This document shows positions 25,747 through 35,421 of a stretch of DNA of 64,000 bases, piece by piece; within the stretch, counting starts at the first letter, position 1; each line of letters opens with the position of its first letter. Made by a program: the position numbers and the translations under genes. Below the pieces are notes generated by a model. That model was not told where the DNA came from. It saw only the letters and a program-made list of their open reading frames with translations, and did no database searches. The stretch comes from Bin80 sp964503085 (GTDB taxonomy: Bacteria; Bacteroidota; Rhodothermia; Rhodothermales; Bin80), in contig CAZCYQ010000003.1 of the NCBI GenBank assembly GCA_964503085.1, positions 1 through 64,000 on the forward strand. The letters run 5' to 3'.

Positions 25747-25927
25747 CGTTGCCTAATCCTAGACATGAGCCTCTGCTAATATAACAATAGGTTCTACAGA
25801 TCGACAGGTATCCTAGCTAAGCCATTCCAGGGTAGTTGGTTCGCAGGATGAAGCATCTGACCATCAGCGGCAACGACATATCGTCGCCACGTGCACTCCT
25901 GAGGCTCAAACGATGACGGAAGAATCA

Positions 25928-26240
25928 ATGCAGGATTCATTATTGGAAGTCTCCCAGGAGGGTTGTGTATATCTGATTTAGATCACCTAGGATTCATTTG
26001 ACCAGTGTGCGAGTCTGAAGAGGAACCTTGATGAAATGGATTGGCCCAATTACCGAACAGCGTCGTGCGAAGAACTTGAAAGTAAAACTCGCTACCTGGG
26101 GAGCATTGGCTTTGCACAACAATTCCGAAGGGTGCCCGTGAAGAAACAGCGGCAGAGATCCGTTGGGGAGCTACATCATTCGCGATACAGCACGATGTCT
26201 CAGATTACTTTGGCGTATTGGAGGAAGAAAAGGGGGTTCA
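25928..26240 (+). pseudogene. relic paralogue of the YaaW-like gene at 45923
   Basis: Starting at ATG 25928 the sequence can be aligned without gaps to the start of the protein encoded at 45923-46660: MQDSLLEVSQ against MQDLLMELSR, then SFDQCASLKRNL against PFDRCADLKKRL, then ELESKTRYLGS against GLERKIRYLGS. Two TAG stops interrupt it (25979-25981 and 25988-25990), and the frame changes before 26172, where YIIRDTAR reappears in another frame. The hydrophobic C-terminal half is missing or unrecognisable. The short open frame at 26036-26449 is only part of this relic. Confidence 0.8.
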
Positions 26241-26445
26241 CTCGTGCGCCGCGGAGGCAACCGGGTAACTTCACAGCAAGGAATGTTCGGGTTACCGTTC
26301 CCTATGCTCTACAAAATAAATACGTGAGTTGCCGCACAATGTGGTTTTTCGGGTATATAATCCCATATGTTATTGATTTTCCAGACTCAGACCGCTTGAA
26401 TTTGTGGAGGCGTTTTGGTGCTGAGGCGTTAGAGTCGGTGGTGTC

Positions 26446-28035
26446 ATGAATAATCTGAATGAATTACTGCGTACGCATTCTCAGTACGAGTTGCTGAGAG
26501 TTGTAGAGCAAGAAGCTAAAGACTTGGAGCTTAGCGCATACGCGGTTGGTGGATTTGTTCGGGATGCAATTCTTGGGCGTCCAACGGTGGATTTGGATTT
26601 TGTGGTTTTGGGCCACGGCGCAGGTATTCGGCTTGCCCAATCGGTGAGCAGGCGGCTAAATGGTTCTATGGCCCATATTTACCCGAAATTTGGAACAGCT
26701 GCTGTTCGATCAGGGGAAACTGTGTTGGAGTTTGTGGCTGCCCGGCGGGAGAGTTATAGAGCAGATTCTCGTAAACCGATTGTAGAAGATGGTACACTGC
26801 AGGACGATTTGCTCCGTCGGGATTTTACCATTAACGCGTTGGCGATCAGTCTTACTGGGGAACTGCCATTTGGTGAGTTATTGGACCCGTTCGGTGGTCT
26901 TGTGGATTTAGATGCGGGCCGTATTCGCACACCGAAACCGGCCGGGGCTACCTTTGCAGATGATCCTTTACGTATGATCAGGGCGGCCCGCTTTGCAGCT
27001 CAGCTTAATTTCCGTGTCGAAGTGAATACTCGCAGGGCTATGCGGCAGGAAGCCCAGCGTATCGGTATTGTGAGCCAGGAAAGGATAACGGATGAGTTGC
27101 ACAAGATTATGGCAAGCCCGGAGCCTTCGCTCGGGCTGCGCATTTTGGAGGAGGTAGGGCTTCTGCGCGAGATTATTCCTGAACTCAGTGCATTGCGAGG
27201 CGTGGACACTGTGGCGGGGCAGCGTCATAAGGATAATTTCTTTCACACGTTGCAGGTAGTGGACAATGTGGTTACGACAGCTTCACCGGACAAGTACTGG
27301 TTGCGCTGGGCTGCACTCTTACACGACATTGCCAAGCCACGCACCAAACGATTCGTAATCGGCACGGGATGGACATTTCACGGCCATGAGGATCGCGGTG
27401 CCCGGATGGTTCCAAAGCTGTTCAAAAAACTGCGTTTACCGTTGGACGAGCGCATGGCCTATGTCAAAAAATTGGTAGCGCTGCATCACCGACCTGTAGC
27501 ACTTGTGGATGAAGAAGTGACGGATTCGGCGATTCGAAGGCTGCTATTTGATGCCGGGGAAGATATTGAGGACCTGATGACGCTGGTTCGCGCAGACATT
27601 ACTTCACGCAATCCACATCGTGTGCGGCGCTACTTGCAGGCATTCGATTCGGTAGAGAAAAAATTTGCAGAAGTCGAAGCTAAAGATCATCTACGGAATT
27701 TTCAGCCGCCGCTGGGTGGGCGGGAGATCATGGAGGTTGTTGGGATCAAGGCCGGGGTTGCTGTTGGCATAATCAAGGACGCAGTCCGCGAAGCTATTCT
27801 GGATGGAAAAATTCCAAATGAGCATACTGCTGCGTTTGCCCTGATGATGGAGATCAAGGATGATGCGCTACGTCGAGCCAAACTTTACGAGGAGGTGATA
27901 TTACCAATGCGCAGGAACGAGCGGCGCGTAGCAAACGCATTGAAGCAGGAGATCATGGGCGGGGATATCCCCGAAGACCATCAGGCTGCATTAGCTCATC
28001 TGATGGCATTAAAATCACGTCTACTCGTCGTCTAA
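26446..28035 (+). CDS. cca: CCA tRNA nucleotidyltransferase with HD domain
   Basis: This 529-residue enzyme adds or repairs the 3' CCA end of tRNAs. The class II nucleotidyltransferase head is visible as GGFVRD and DLDFVV, then RRDFTINALAISL, and the neck domain with DDPLRMIRAARFAAQL. A C-terminal HD phosphohydrolase domain follows, with HTLQVVDNV and ALLHDIAKPRTK, then FHGHEDRGARM. This HD-containing layout is the usual one in Bacteroidota. A further C-terminal region ends in helical segments repeated as IPNEHTAAFALMMEIKDD and IPEDHQAALAHLMALK. The gene is intact and overlaps the convergent gene at 28021 by 15 bases. Confidence 0.9.
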   Translation: MNNLNELLRTHSQYELLRVVEQEAKDLELSAYAVGGFVRDAILGRPTVDLDFVVLGHGAGIRLAQSVSRRLNGSMAHIYPKFGTAAVRSGETVLEFVAARRESYRADSRKPIVEDGTLQDDLLRRDFTINALAISLTGELPFGELLDPFGGLVDLDAGRIRTPKPAGATFADDPLRMIRAARFAAQLNFRVEVNTRRAMRQEAQRIGIVSQERITDELHKIMASPEPSLGLRILEEVGLLREIIPELSALRGVDTVAGQRHKDNFFHTLQVVDNVVTTASPDKYWLRWAALLHDIAKPRTKRFVIGTGWTFHGHEDRGARMVPKLFKKLRLPLDERMAYVKKLVALHHRPVALVDEEVTDSAIRRLLFDAGEDIEDLMTLVRADITSRNPHRVRRYLQAFDSVEKKFAEVEAKDHLRNFQPPLGGREIMEVVGIKAGVAVGIIKDAVREAILDGKIPNEHTAAFALMMEIKDDALRRAKLYEEVILPMRRNERRVANALKQEIMGGDIPEDHQAALAHLMALKSRLLVV

Positions 28036-28422
28036 CGGAGCCGGACGCACATCCCAACTGAGCATTTGCTCAATCGTGGCAAAATCTTCTTCTCCGTCGG
28101 CGTCTGTGAAGGCATAGTCACCGAGTGTAGCCCGAGCCATGGAGCTTAAGCGCCTCCACTGAAACGCTTCCTGATCTTCAAACTCATCAGGAAATGGGCT
28201 CGGGATTTCGTAACCGGGGTGGTAGGTCTTGTAGGTTTTGTGCGCTTCGTGGATGGCCGCCCGGCGCGCCCCGGGTTCTGTGACACTGGAGCCTTCCACT
28301 TCAAAGGGAGTTACGGTGATTGTTGCCGTAACTGTACCGTCGTCATGCTCTTCGTATTCAGGACGCATAACCTCAAAGTCTAAGGGCTTGGGGTATGCAC
28401 TCCGCTCATTAAAATCACGCAT
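28021..28422 (-). CDS. hypothetical acidic protein
   Basis: The 133-residue frame is acidic and rich in Glu, Asp, Pro and Thr, with segments VTATITVTPFEVEG and an acidic C-terminus. No signal peptide, membrane segment or known motif is seen. It overlaps the end of the convergent cca gene by 15 bases. The length, good start and steady composition support a real gene, but I do not recognise a family. Confidence 0.5.
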   Translation of the reverse strand: MRDFNERSAYPKPLDFEVMRPEYEEHDDGTVTATITVTPFEVEGSSVTEPGARRAAIHEAHKTYKTYHPGYEIPSPFPDEFEDQEAFQWRRLSSMARATLGDYAFTDADGEEDFATIEQMLSWDVRPAPLDDE

Positions 28423-28456
28423 CTGTTACAATTAGGATGTTCTCACGCAGATCTAG

Positions 28457-28565
28457 TGTTCATCTCCTGTTCATCTCCCAGCGGCACCGCCTTCCAAGTT
28501 TTAACTAGAACACTCAGAGCGAGGTTCAGGCTTTCCACAGTGTTTTGTGGATACCGCGTGGATAA
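28457..28565. promoter_or_regulatory. DnaA-box-like cluster upstream of nrdJ
   Basis: An 11-bp tandem repeat TGTTCATCTCC is present twice (28457-28478). Then come three nine-base DnaA-box-like sites: CTTTCCACA at 28531 (7 of 9 match to TTATCCACA), TGTGGATAC at 28546 and CGTGGATAA at 28557 (each 8 of 9 on the reverse strand). The last two are in the same orientation, 11 bases apart. AT-rich DNA follows. The sites lie about 350 bases before the nrdJ start. Binding is inference. Confidence 0.4.
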
Positions 28566-28687
28566 GTGTGTGATCCTGTGAAAGATTATTGCAATAATGG
28601 CATTTGACTCTTTATCTGTCTTAAACTTGCCTGAATATGGTCATATCGTAGCAAAATCGTGTATTATTAACTGGACCTGGCCGGAAA

Positions 28688-28804
28688 TTGGCACCTCAGA
28701 ATGGCTTTTCGTATTTCTGGGCCATTGTAGCATTAATGGCATTTGTGTATTATCTTTTTAGTAAATTGGCGCGTGTAGCCCAATTCGAGATTCACATTTA
28801 CTAA
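28688..28804 (+). CDS. possible 38-residue membrane peptide
   Basis: From a TTG at 28688 a short frame encodes a peptide with one transmembrane segment (about residues 9-26, FWAIVALMAFVYYLF) and a C-terminal tail LARVAQFEIHIY. It lies between the DnaA-box-like sites and nrdJ. No ribosome binding site is obvious and the start is not ATG, so it may be chance. The rest of the 28423-28918 gap holds no other gene. Confidence 0.25.
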   Translation: MAPQNGFSYFWAIVALMAFVYYLFSKLARVAQFEIHIY

Positions 28805-28918
28805 AACTCACTGAGCTTTTAACCGAACTGGTATCCCGAATTTCCATAGAGATGGACATTCAGGTTGTTATGGGGCGGCAAAGCAGGCGGGTAAAAATCA
28901 TTCGGACTGACCAACGAG

Positions 28919-31885
28919 ATGAAAACAACAACCGACAACCATATTCCCCCGACATCATCTACCGAGTCCACGAAGGATGGCCTTTCTATTGAACGTGTTT
29001 TCTCTACACAAGGCGAGAATGCACTTGATTCAGTCGATTGGGAGCGCCGGGATGCGGTAATCAAGAACCCTCAGGGAGAATCAGTATTTGAGCAGAAGGA
29101 TGTTGAGTTTCCCAAAGATTGGAGTCCCTTGGCGACGAATGTCGTGGCTTCTAAATACTTTTATGGGGATCAGGCAAATGTATACCTGGATCCAGATGAG
29201 GGAGGACGTGAGTATTCGCTGCGCCAGCTAATCCACCGCGTGACGCGCACAATCACAGATTGGGGGCATAAGCAGGGGTATTTTTCCACACAGCAGGATG
29301 CTGATTGTTTTTACGATGAGCTCACTTGGCTTTGCGTGAATCAACATGGGTCATTTAACTCCCCTGTATGGTTCAACGTCGGCCTGCATGACTGTTATGG
29401 CGTTAAGGATTCCGGAGGTCGGACAATCTGGGGTTGGGATCCGACCAAGCAGGATGTTTTAGATGTAGATCCGTATGAGTATCCACAGGGATCGGCCTGT
29501 TTCATTATCTCGGTTGAGGATTCAATTGACCATATCTGGCAGTTGATGAGTGAGAGTGCCCGCCTGTTCAAGTTCGGCTCTGGAGTCGGTGCAGACTGGT
29601 CAACGCTCCGATCAACTCATGAGAAATTATCTGGTGGAGGTATTCCAAGTGGTCCAGTGAGCTTCATGCGTGTGCAGGATGCCACCGGAGGTACAATCAA
29701 GAGTGGAGGCAAGACACGTCGGGCCGCAATAATGCAGACGCTGAAAATCTGGCATCCAGATGTCATCGAGTTTATTGATGCCAAAAAGACGGAGGAAAAA
29801 AAGGCGTGGGCATTGATTGAACAGGGGTATGACGGATCATTTAACGGTCCGGCCTATGGTTCTGTAGCATTTCAAAACGTGAATCAGTCTGTGCGTGTGA
29901 ACGATGAGTTTATGTCTTCGGCGGAATTGGGTGCGCGGTTTGCGCTCCGCAAAGTGACAACGGACGAGATCGTCACAGAGGTTGATGCCAGGATGGTTCT
30001 TGATCGTATTGCCGATGGCACGCACATCTGCGGAGATCCCGGTATGCAGTACGAAGACACGATTCAGCAATGGCACACCTGTAAAGCGACAGGCCCCATT
30101 AACTCAAGCAATCCCTGCTCTGAGTACATGTTTCTGGATAACTCAGCGTGTAATCTAGCCAGTCTTAACCTGCGCAAGTTTCAGCAGGAAGATGGTTCGT
30201 TTGATGTTGAGCGCTTCAGGGCTGCGGTTAGAATCTTCATTACCGCGATGGAGATTATCGTAGATAATGCTGGGTATCCGAGCGAAAGTATTGCAAGAAA
30301 CAGTCATCTTTTCCGTCCATTGGGACTTGGCTTCGCCAATTTGGGAGCTCTCTTAATGGCCATGGGCCTGCCGTACGACAGTGATGAAGGGCGTGCTGTG
30401 GCCGGCGCGATCATGGCGATGGAACACGCAGAAGCGTATGCCCGGAGCGCTGAAATAGCTGCTAACCCCAGAATTGGGCCATTTGAAGGCTATGAGGAAA
30501 ACCGTGAGAGCATGTTGGATGTGATGCGCATGCATCGGGATGCTGCCGACGACATTGACCAAAGTTGCCCAGATTATCTGCTCAGTGCTGCCAAGGAATC
30601 CCTGGATCGTATGGTAACCTTGGGTGAATGTCATGGCTATCGGAATTCACAGGTGACAGTACTTGCCCCAACGGGCACCATTGCCTTTATGATGGATTGT
30701 GATACCACCGGTATAGAGCCAGATATTGCACTGGTGAAATACAAGTTATTGGCAGGTAAGGGGGATGGTACACTCAAGATTGTCAATCGCACAGTACCTG
30801 AAGCATTGGATCGTCTAGGTTATGATGAAGGGCAGATTGAGAGCATTCTTGATTACGTAAGTGAGCATGATACCATAGAGGGGGCACCTGATCTAGATGA
30901 GGCACATCTTCCTGTTTTTGATTGTGCATTCAAACCGTTCAAGGGGACGCGGAGCGTACATTCTATGGGACATATCCGCATGATGGCGGCTTGTCAGCCG
31001 TTTGTATCGGGTGCAATCTCAAAGACCGTGAATATGCCGGAGGAGGTTACCGTGGAAGAAATAAGCGAGGCTTACATGGAGGGTTGGCGTTTAGGCTTGA
31101 AAGCATTGGCTATTTACCGTGAGAACTCCAAGAGAAGCCAACCCTTGTCAACCTCAAAGGGTGGAAATACCAAAGGCGCCTCCTCGGGAGACGGATTACC
31201 GGAAGTACCGAAGGTTGTGGAAAAGTCCACCCCCCACATCGTATACAAGTCCACGCGTAAGCGTCTGCCAGATGAACGGCCAGCCCTTACACATAAGTTC
31301 AGTGTTAGCGGTCACGAAGGATATTTGCATGTAGGACTGTATCCTGATACAGATCTGCCGGGTGAGATATTTATCCGGATGGCAAAAGAGGGGTCAACAA
31401 TATCCGGGCTGATGGATGCCTTTGCTACGAGTATTTCGATTGCTTTACAGTACGGTGTTCCCTTGGAAGATCTGTGCTCTAAGTTCAGCTTTATGCGCTT
31501 TGAACCGAGCGGAATCACAAATAATCCAAAGATTCCGATGGCAGCGTCCATAATGGACTACATCTTCCGGTATTTGGCACTCACATTCACAGAGGAGCAG
31601 GTGATGCCGGATGTCATTAAAAACGTCATTGGAGAAATAGAATCTGACATTGCGAGTCACGAGGGTACCGAAGAAGGGCAACATGTAGCGCTTGAACTTG
31701 AGCCTGTGCAGATCAATTCGCCCCAGGCAGGAGCCATGCAGACGGCAGCAGCTGTTAGTACAGAAGGCAGCACCTACCAGCATCAGGACGATGCACCCAT
31801 ATGTCCAGACTGTGGATCAATTACTGTTCGAAGCGGGGCGTGTTATGTCTGCACACATTGTGGAAGTTCCAGCGGCTGTGGATGA
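28919..31885 (+). CDS. nrdJ: B12-dependent (class II) ribonucleotide reductase
   Basis: NrdJ makes deoxyribonucleotides from ribonucleotides using adenosylcobalamin, in aerobic or anaerobic conditions. The 988-residue length fits the long class II form. The 10-stranded barrel motifs are seen: SSNPCSEYMFLDNSACNLASLNL with the active-site cysteine loop, VGADWSTLRS, and CHGYRNSQVTVLAPTGTIAFMMD. The C-terminus ends in a zinc-ribbon-like CPDCGSITVRSGACYVCTHCG with several cysteines, usual for this class. It stands alone, with no small subunit. A cobalamin riboswitch was not seen upstream, but DnaA-box-like sites were. Confidence 0.95.
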   Translation: MKTTTDNHIPPTSSTESTKDGLSIERVFSTQGENALDSVDWERRDAVIKNPQGESVFEQKDVEFPKDWSPLATNVVASKYFYGDQANVYLDPDEGGREYSLRQLIHRVTRTITDWGHKQGYFSTQQDADCFYDELTWLCVNQHGSFNSPVWFNVGLHDCYGVKDSGGRTIWGWDPTKQDVLDVDPYEYPQGSACFIISVEDSIDHIWQLMSESARLFKFGSGVGADWSTLRSTHEKLSGGGIPSGPVSFMRVQDATGGTIKSGGKTRRAAIMQTLKIWHPDVIEFIDAKKTEEKKAWALIEQGYDGSFNGPAYGSVAFQNVNQSVRVNDEFMSSAELGARFALRKVTTDEIVTEVDARMVLDRIADGTHICGDPGMQYEDTIQQWHTCKATGPINSSNPCSEYMFLDNSACNLASLNLRKFQQEDGSFDVERFRAAVRIFITAMEIIVDNAGYPSESIARNSHLFRPLGLGFANLGALLMAMGLPYDSDEGRAVAGAIMAMEHAEAYARSAEIAANPRIGPFEGYEENRESMLDVMRMHRDAADDIDQSCPDYLLSAAKESLDRMVTLGECHGYRNSQVTVLAPTGTIAFMMDCDTTGIEPDIALVKYKLLAGKGDGTLKIVNRTVPEALDRLGYDEGQIESILDYVSEHDTIEGAPDLDEAHLPVFDCAFKPFKGTRSVHSMGHIRMMAACQPFVSGAISKTVNMPEEVTVEEISEAYMEGWRLGLKALAIYRENSKRSQPLSTSKGGNTKGASSGDGLPEVPKVVEKSTPHIVYKSTRKRLPDERPALTHKFSVSGHEGYLHVGLYPDTDLPGEIFIRMAKEGSTISGLMDAFATSISIALQYGVPLEDLCSKFSFMRFEPSGITNNPKIPMAASIMDYIFRYLALTFTEEQVMPDVIKNVIGEIESDIASHEGTEEGQHVALELEPVQINSPQAGAMQTAAAVSTEGSTYQHQDDAPICPDCGSITVRSGACYVCTHCGSSSGCG

Positions 31886-32239
31886 GAATGTACTTCGTGG
31901 GAATGAGGAGATGAAGAGCCTTCTGGCCAGAGGGCAAGAAGGAGTATAGCGCAAGCACAGAGAGGAAAACACGGGCGACCAGAAGGTGACAGGGGTCATT
32001 AAAGCCACGGCCTCAGTTTGTGGTGCCGGACATGCCAAACGGTCACTTTTTCGACCATCATTTTGCCCCTGATATCTAGTTTATGTCAAATGATGCTCCA
32101 GCCCATTTTCGTGGAAATAGGTGACTGGAAATTCAGCCTGGGGAACCTCGGAAAGTCTGACTGTTGAAGGCAAGAGTCAGAGGATCAGAGCTGGTCGATA
32201 TGGGGAGTATGGACGCCTGCCAACCTTGGATGAATCCGG
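31886..32239. other. intergenic gap without genes
   Basis: This 354-base gap lies between two convergent genes. Short frames on both strands are not convincing. No terminator hairpin or RNA gene was recognised in it. Confidence 0.5.
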
Positions 32240-34075
32240 TCAGTGCTGGGTATTGCGAAAAAACAGCAATCCGCCGCCCAGTCCGCCACTGAACACATCC
32301 AGGTCACCGTCTCCGTCTATATCTACAAAAGCAGGTACTGCAAGTATCGGAAACGGAGCAGGCAGTGTGCCGGATTCAACAAAGAGGGGCGCTTGAGCAG
32401 TTCCCTGATTTATGTACAGAGCCACACCATCAGCCTCGCGGCCCACAATCAGATCCTGATCTCCATCTCCGTCCAGATCTGCAAAGCGTGGAACACTTCG
32501 ACGTCCAACATCAATATCCTCAAATTTGTCACTCACCAAGTCAAACTGCGGTTCGTTGGGGGTACCATTGTTGCGGTAGAAGTTCAGATCTCCCGAAGAC
32601 TCGCCAATGAACAGGTCAAGATCCCCATCCGCATCAATATCCACCAGGACAGGTGTACTATTGCTGCCCCGGGTTAGTGTGACGGTCTTGCTTTCGTCCA
32701 ATACAAAATTTGGAGCGCTGGGCGTTCCATCATTGCGAAAATACAAGCTGCCCTTATTCCAGGTGCCAACCAACATATCCAGATCACCGTCAGCATCCAG
32801 ATCAGCAATGGCAGGGGCTAGATTGTAATGGCCGCCAATGTCCAGCGGCTCCCGCTGCTGCCAGCGCAATACTCCGGATTCAGAAATGTTTTCGAAGTAG
32901 TAGATTTCGCCAGTATCAAAATCGTGGGACGAAATCTTGTTGGATACCAGAACGTCCTGATCCCCATCCCCGTCCAGATCTGCAAAAACCGGATAAGAGT
33001 CTGCGCCAACATCAATGCCAGACAGCAGCGTTTTTGTTTTCAGTACAAATCCGTTTGGTGTGCGGTCCAGATGATAGAAATTCTCCGCTGCGGACGTATT
33101 GGGATTGAAGGCTCCTCCAAGCACTCCAAACAGTAGCTCTGAATCTCCGTCGCCATCCAAATCGGCGAACAGCACGGAATTATAACCGCTGGTCTTCACC
33201 GGATCATCTGGGGGATAAGCTATGGGCTCATTGCGCAGGTTGGGACTGCTGCATGTGCCCGTGTTGGCGATCAGCAGGACACCAGCTTCAAAAAAATCGC
33301 CCCAGAAGAGATCTTCGTCTCCATCGTTATCCACATCATGAAAGGTGAGCGCGTTTGCGCCGTGCAGTGTGGCGAACATCCCCACAATTTCTATATCCTC
33401 AAATCGATTGGTCACGAGTGCAAATCTCGGCAAACCAGATTCATCAGAACCGACAGATTCGTAGTGGAGCACGGTACCACTTACGCGGCCAATAAACAGG
33501 TCCAGCAGGCCGTCACAGTCAAGGTCGATTATGGTCGGGATATTCTGGCGATCCATGAAGAGTGGAACGCCCTCGGCATCTCGTAGAGAATCCAGCGGTG
33601 CTGCGAATGATGGGGCAGTTGCTGTACCCTCGTTGCGAAAGAAGCGCACATAGCTGAAAGGGGTTTCCCCAATGAGATCATAATCGCCGTCTTGGTCTAG
33701 GTCAACAAACCGATACCACTCTCCAACATCCAGGTCACGGTATTGATTTTCACGCCATGTGAACGAGGGATTCGTGGGACTGCCAGTATTCTCGAAGTAC
33801 TTTACGGATCCGGTCAGTTCCTGGACAAACAAATCCAGATCGGCATCCCCGTCAATGTCGACCAACTGTGGTCGCGGGAGGTTCAATCCACCATGGAACG
33901 GGTGATCTAGGACTTCGCCATCAGAATTGAGTACTTCAACGCTATACACCTCCTGGACATAAGAAGGTGGAAATGCCGGGGCTTCCTGACTCGTTTCCTG
34001 TGTTGTTGCACAGCCTGCGAGGATTACAGCGACAAGCCCAAGAACCGCATAGAACGGGTTCTTAGCGTGTTCCAA
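32240..34075 (-). CDS. FG-GAP/VCBS repeat lipoprotein
   Basis: This protein of about 611 residues has a lipoprotein signal ending in VILAGC (Cys22 from the TTG start) and a chain of FG-GAP/VCBS repeats with the DxDxDGDxDL calcium-binding-like motif repeated many times (DIDGDADLDLF, DLDQDGDYDLI, DVDNDGDEDLF, and so on). These form a propeller on the cell surface or in the periplasm. I chose TTG at 34075, overlapping the upstream gene end by 14 bases, because it places the lipobox correctly; an ATG at 34165 gives a longer N-terminus that would run through the upstream gene. It is the last gene of a three-gene operon. The function is likely ligand or substrate binding. Confidence 0.75.
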   Translation of the reverse strand: MEHAKNPFYAVLGLVAVILAGCATTQETSQEAPAFPPSYVQEVYSVEVLNSDGEVLDHPFHGGLNLPRPQLVDIDGDADLDLFVQELTGSVKYFENTGSPTNPSFTWRENQYRDLDVGEWYRFVDLDQDGDYDLIGETPFSYVRFFRNEGTATAPSFAAPLDSLRDAEGVPLFMDRQNIPTIIDLDCDGLLDLFIGRVSGTVLHYESVGSDESGLPRFALVTNRFEDIEIVGMFATLHGANALTFHDVDNDGDEDLFWGDFFEAGVLLIANTGTCSSPNLRNEPIAYPPDDPVKTSGYNSVLFADLDGDGDSELLFGVLGGAFNPNTSAAENFYHLDRTPNGFVLKTKTLLSGIDVGADSYPVFADLDGDGDQDVLVSNKISSHDFDTGEIYYFENISESGVLRWQQREPLDIGGHYNLAPAIADLDADGDLDMLVGTWNKGSLYFRNDGTPSAPNFVLDESKTVTLTRGSNSTPVLVDIDADGDLDLFIGESSGDLNFYRNNGTPNEPQFDLVSDKFEDIDVGRRSVPRFADLDGDGDQDLIVGREADGVALYINQGTAQAPLFVESGTLPAPFPILAVPAFVDIDGDGDLDVFSGGLGGGLLFFRNTQH

Positions 34076-35417
34076 GACCCGTAGGGTTCGGGCCCACTTC
34101 AAGCATCCTTGTGATTTCACGGCTCTCCGAGTCAATGACTGCAATCGCACCTGGAAGATATTCATCCTGCCACATGTATCGTCCATGATAGGCTCCGTTG
34201 AGATTATTATTGGAAATATACACCGTACGTCCATCGGGTGATATGGCAGCTCCATGAGGCTCAGAAAGTCCTTCTACGGTTGCCACTACTTCGCGCTTCT
34301 CAATATCCACGACTGTGGCCCGATTTCCCATTTTGTTACCGAACCAGACCATGCTGCCATCCGGGCTGAAAACCGGATGCCAAGGTGCCATCCCGACTTT
34401 GATTGATTCGACCAGGGTCGGGGTAGCAGGATCCGATGTGTCGAAGAAAAAGAACTCTCCGGTCAGCTGTCCGCCTACGACCATGGTCTGGCCGTCCGGA
34501 GAAACGGCAAATTGTACGAGCGTGTGCGTTTCGCCTTCAATGGATTGTAATTCGGGGCTTTCCGATACATAATCAACCGTAGCCATACGGTTTTCTGCGA
34601 GACTTCCCACATACACATACGTCCCGGTTGGGTCTATCGCAAGTGCATGTGGACGCGGGAAAAAGACATCCAACTCTTCAATGTCCATATTGTCGCGTTC
34701 AATAATACCGATCCGTTGTGGAGGATTGACGGCTTTCATTGAGCGGCCTACAAACAGTTGGCGATCAGCGGGATTGACGACCAGCATCCCGGGACGCTCG
34801 AAAGCAATCTGGTCAACCAATTCATTCTCACGATTAAACTTGAGAACGGCGTCGTCACCGATCAGGGATACATAGAATGCAGATCCATCGGGCTCAACGG
34901 CGACATGGTGAGGTCTGGAATCTGCCGTGAATCCCAGTTCCTGTAGATCGATGGTGCGAATCACCACGTTCGCATCCATATCAATTATTGCCAGTCGGGC
35001 AGCCCCCTGAATGCAAGCATAAAGGAGATTGGAGGCATCCGAATAAGCAATTTCTCCATTATCATTTGGAGCTCCACGTGCAATCCATGACCGGACCGTC
35101 GCCAGGTCTTCTTTGGATATATGAGCAGCGTGCACGCTCAGGGGATCATCGGCGGACAGCTTTGTTGCCAGGCGAACTAGCAGGCTTCCGTCCGGGTCAA
35201 AGGGGATCACAACTTCTCCGTGATCTGAACCCGCCATCAATGTTTCCCACGACTCGAGGGACAGGCCGGTCTCCCGCTCGAGGAGCGGATCAAATTTTTC
35301 CTGAATAAGGGGCAAAACCTCACGGCCAAAAACGTCTGGCGTTGATTGCGCCAGTGCGTGCCCCGTAATCGTCACGAAGAGTAGTGCGAAGCTGATCAAA
35401 GATTTACGAACCATCAT
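34062..35417 (-). CDS. YncE/YVTN-type propeller with heme-less cytochrome-like N-terminus
   Basis: The protein has about 451 residues. A signal peptide (to about ALAQS) precedes a region of about 110 residues resembling the cytochrome-c-like cap of related proteins: LSLESWETLMAGSDHGEVVIPFDPDGSLLVRL, then WIARGAP. The CxxCH heme motif is absent; the place reads VLPLIQEKFDPLL. The rest is a seven-bladed YVTN/lactonase-like propeller, with segments HHVAVEPDGSAFYVSLIGDD, HALAIDPTGTYVYVGS and HGAAISPDGRTVYISNNN. The ATG at 35417 is used because it opens a good signal peptide and leaves 4 bases to the upstream stop. It is the middle gene of the operon. The exact role is unknown. Confidence 0.8.
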   Translation of the reverse strand: MMVRKSLISFALLFVTITGHALAQSTPDVFGREVLPLIQEKFDPLLERETGLSLESWETLMAGSDHGEVVIPFDPDGSLLVRLATKLSADDPLSVHAAHISKEDLATVRSWIARGAPNDNGEIAYSDASNLLYACIQGAARLAIIDMDANVVIRTIDLQELGFTADSRPHHVAVEPDGSAFYVSLIGDDAVLKFNRENELVDQIAFERPGMLVVNPADRQLFVGRSMKAVNPPQRIGIIERDNMDIEELDVFFPRPHALAIDPTGTYVYVGSLAENRMATVDYVSESPELQSIEGETHTLVQFAVSPDGQTMVVGGQLTGEFFFFDTSDPATPTLVESIKVGMAPWHPVFSPDGSMVWFGNKMGNRATVVDIEKREVVATVEGLSEPHGAAISPDGRTVYISNNNLNGAYHGRYMWQDEYLPGAIAVIDSESREITRMLEVGPNPTGLGTR

Positions 35418-35421
35418 CACA

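Noticed and set aside
26036..26449. 137-residue open frame before cca
   Set aside because: Its first part is the in-frame tail of the YaaW-like relic, and the rest has no recognisable product and no good start.
28423..28918. Cobalamin riboswitch upstream of the B12-dependent reductase
   Set aside because: No B12-box-like sequence or convincing riboswitch fold was seen. The gap holds DnaA-box-like sites instead.
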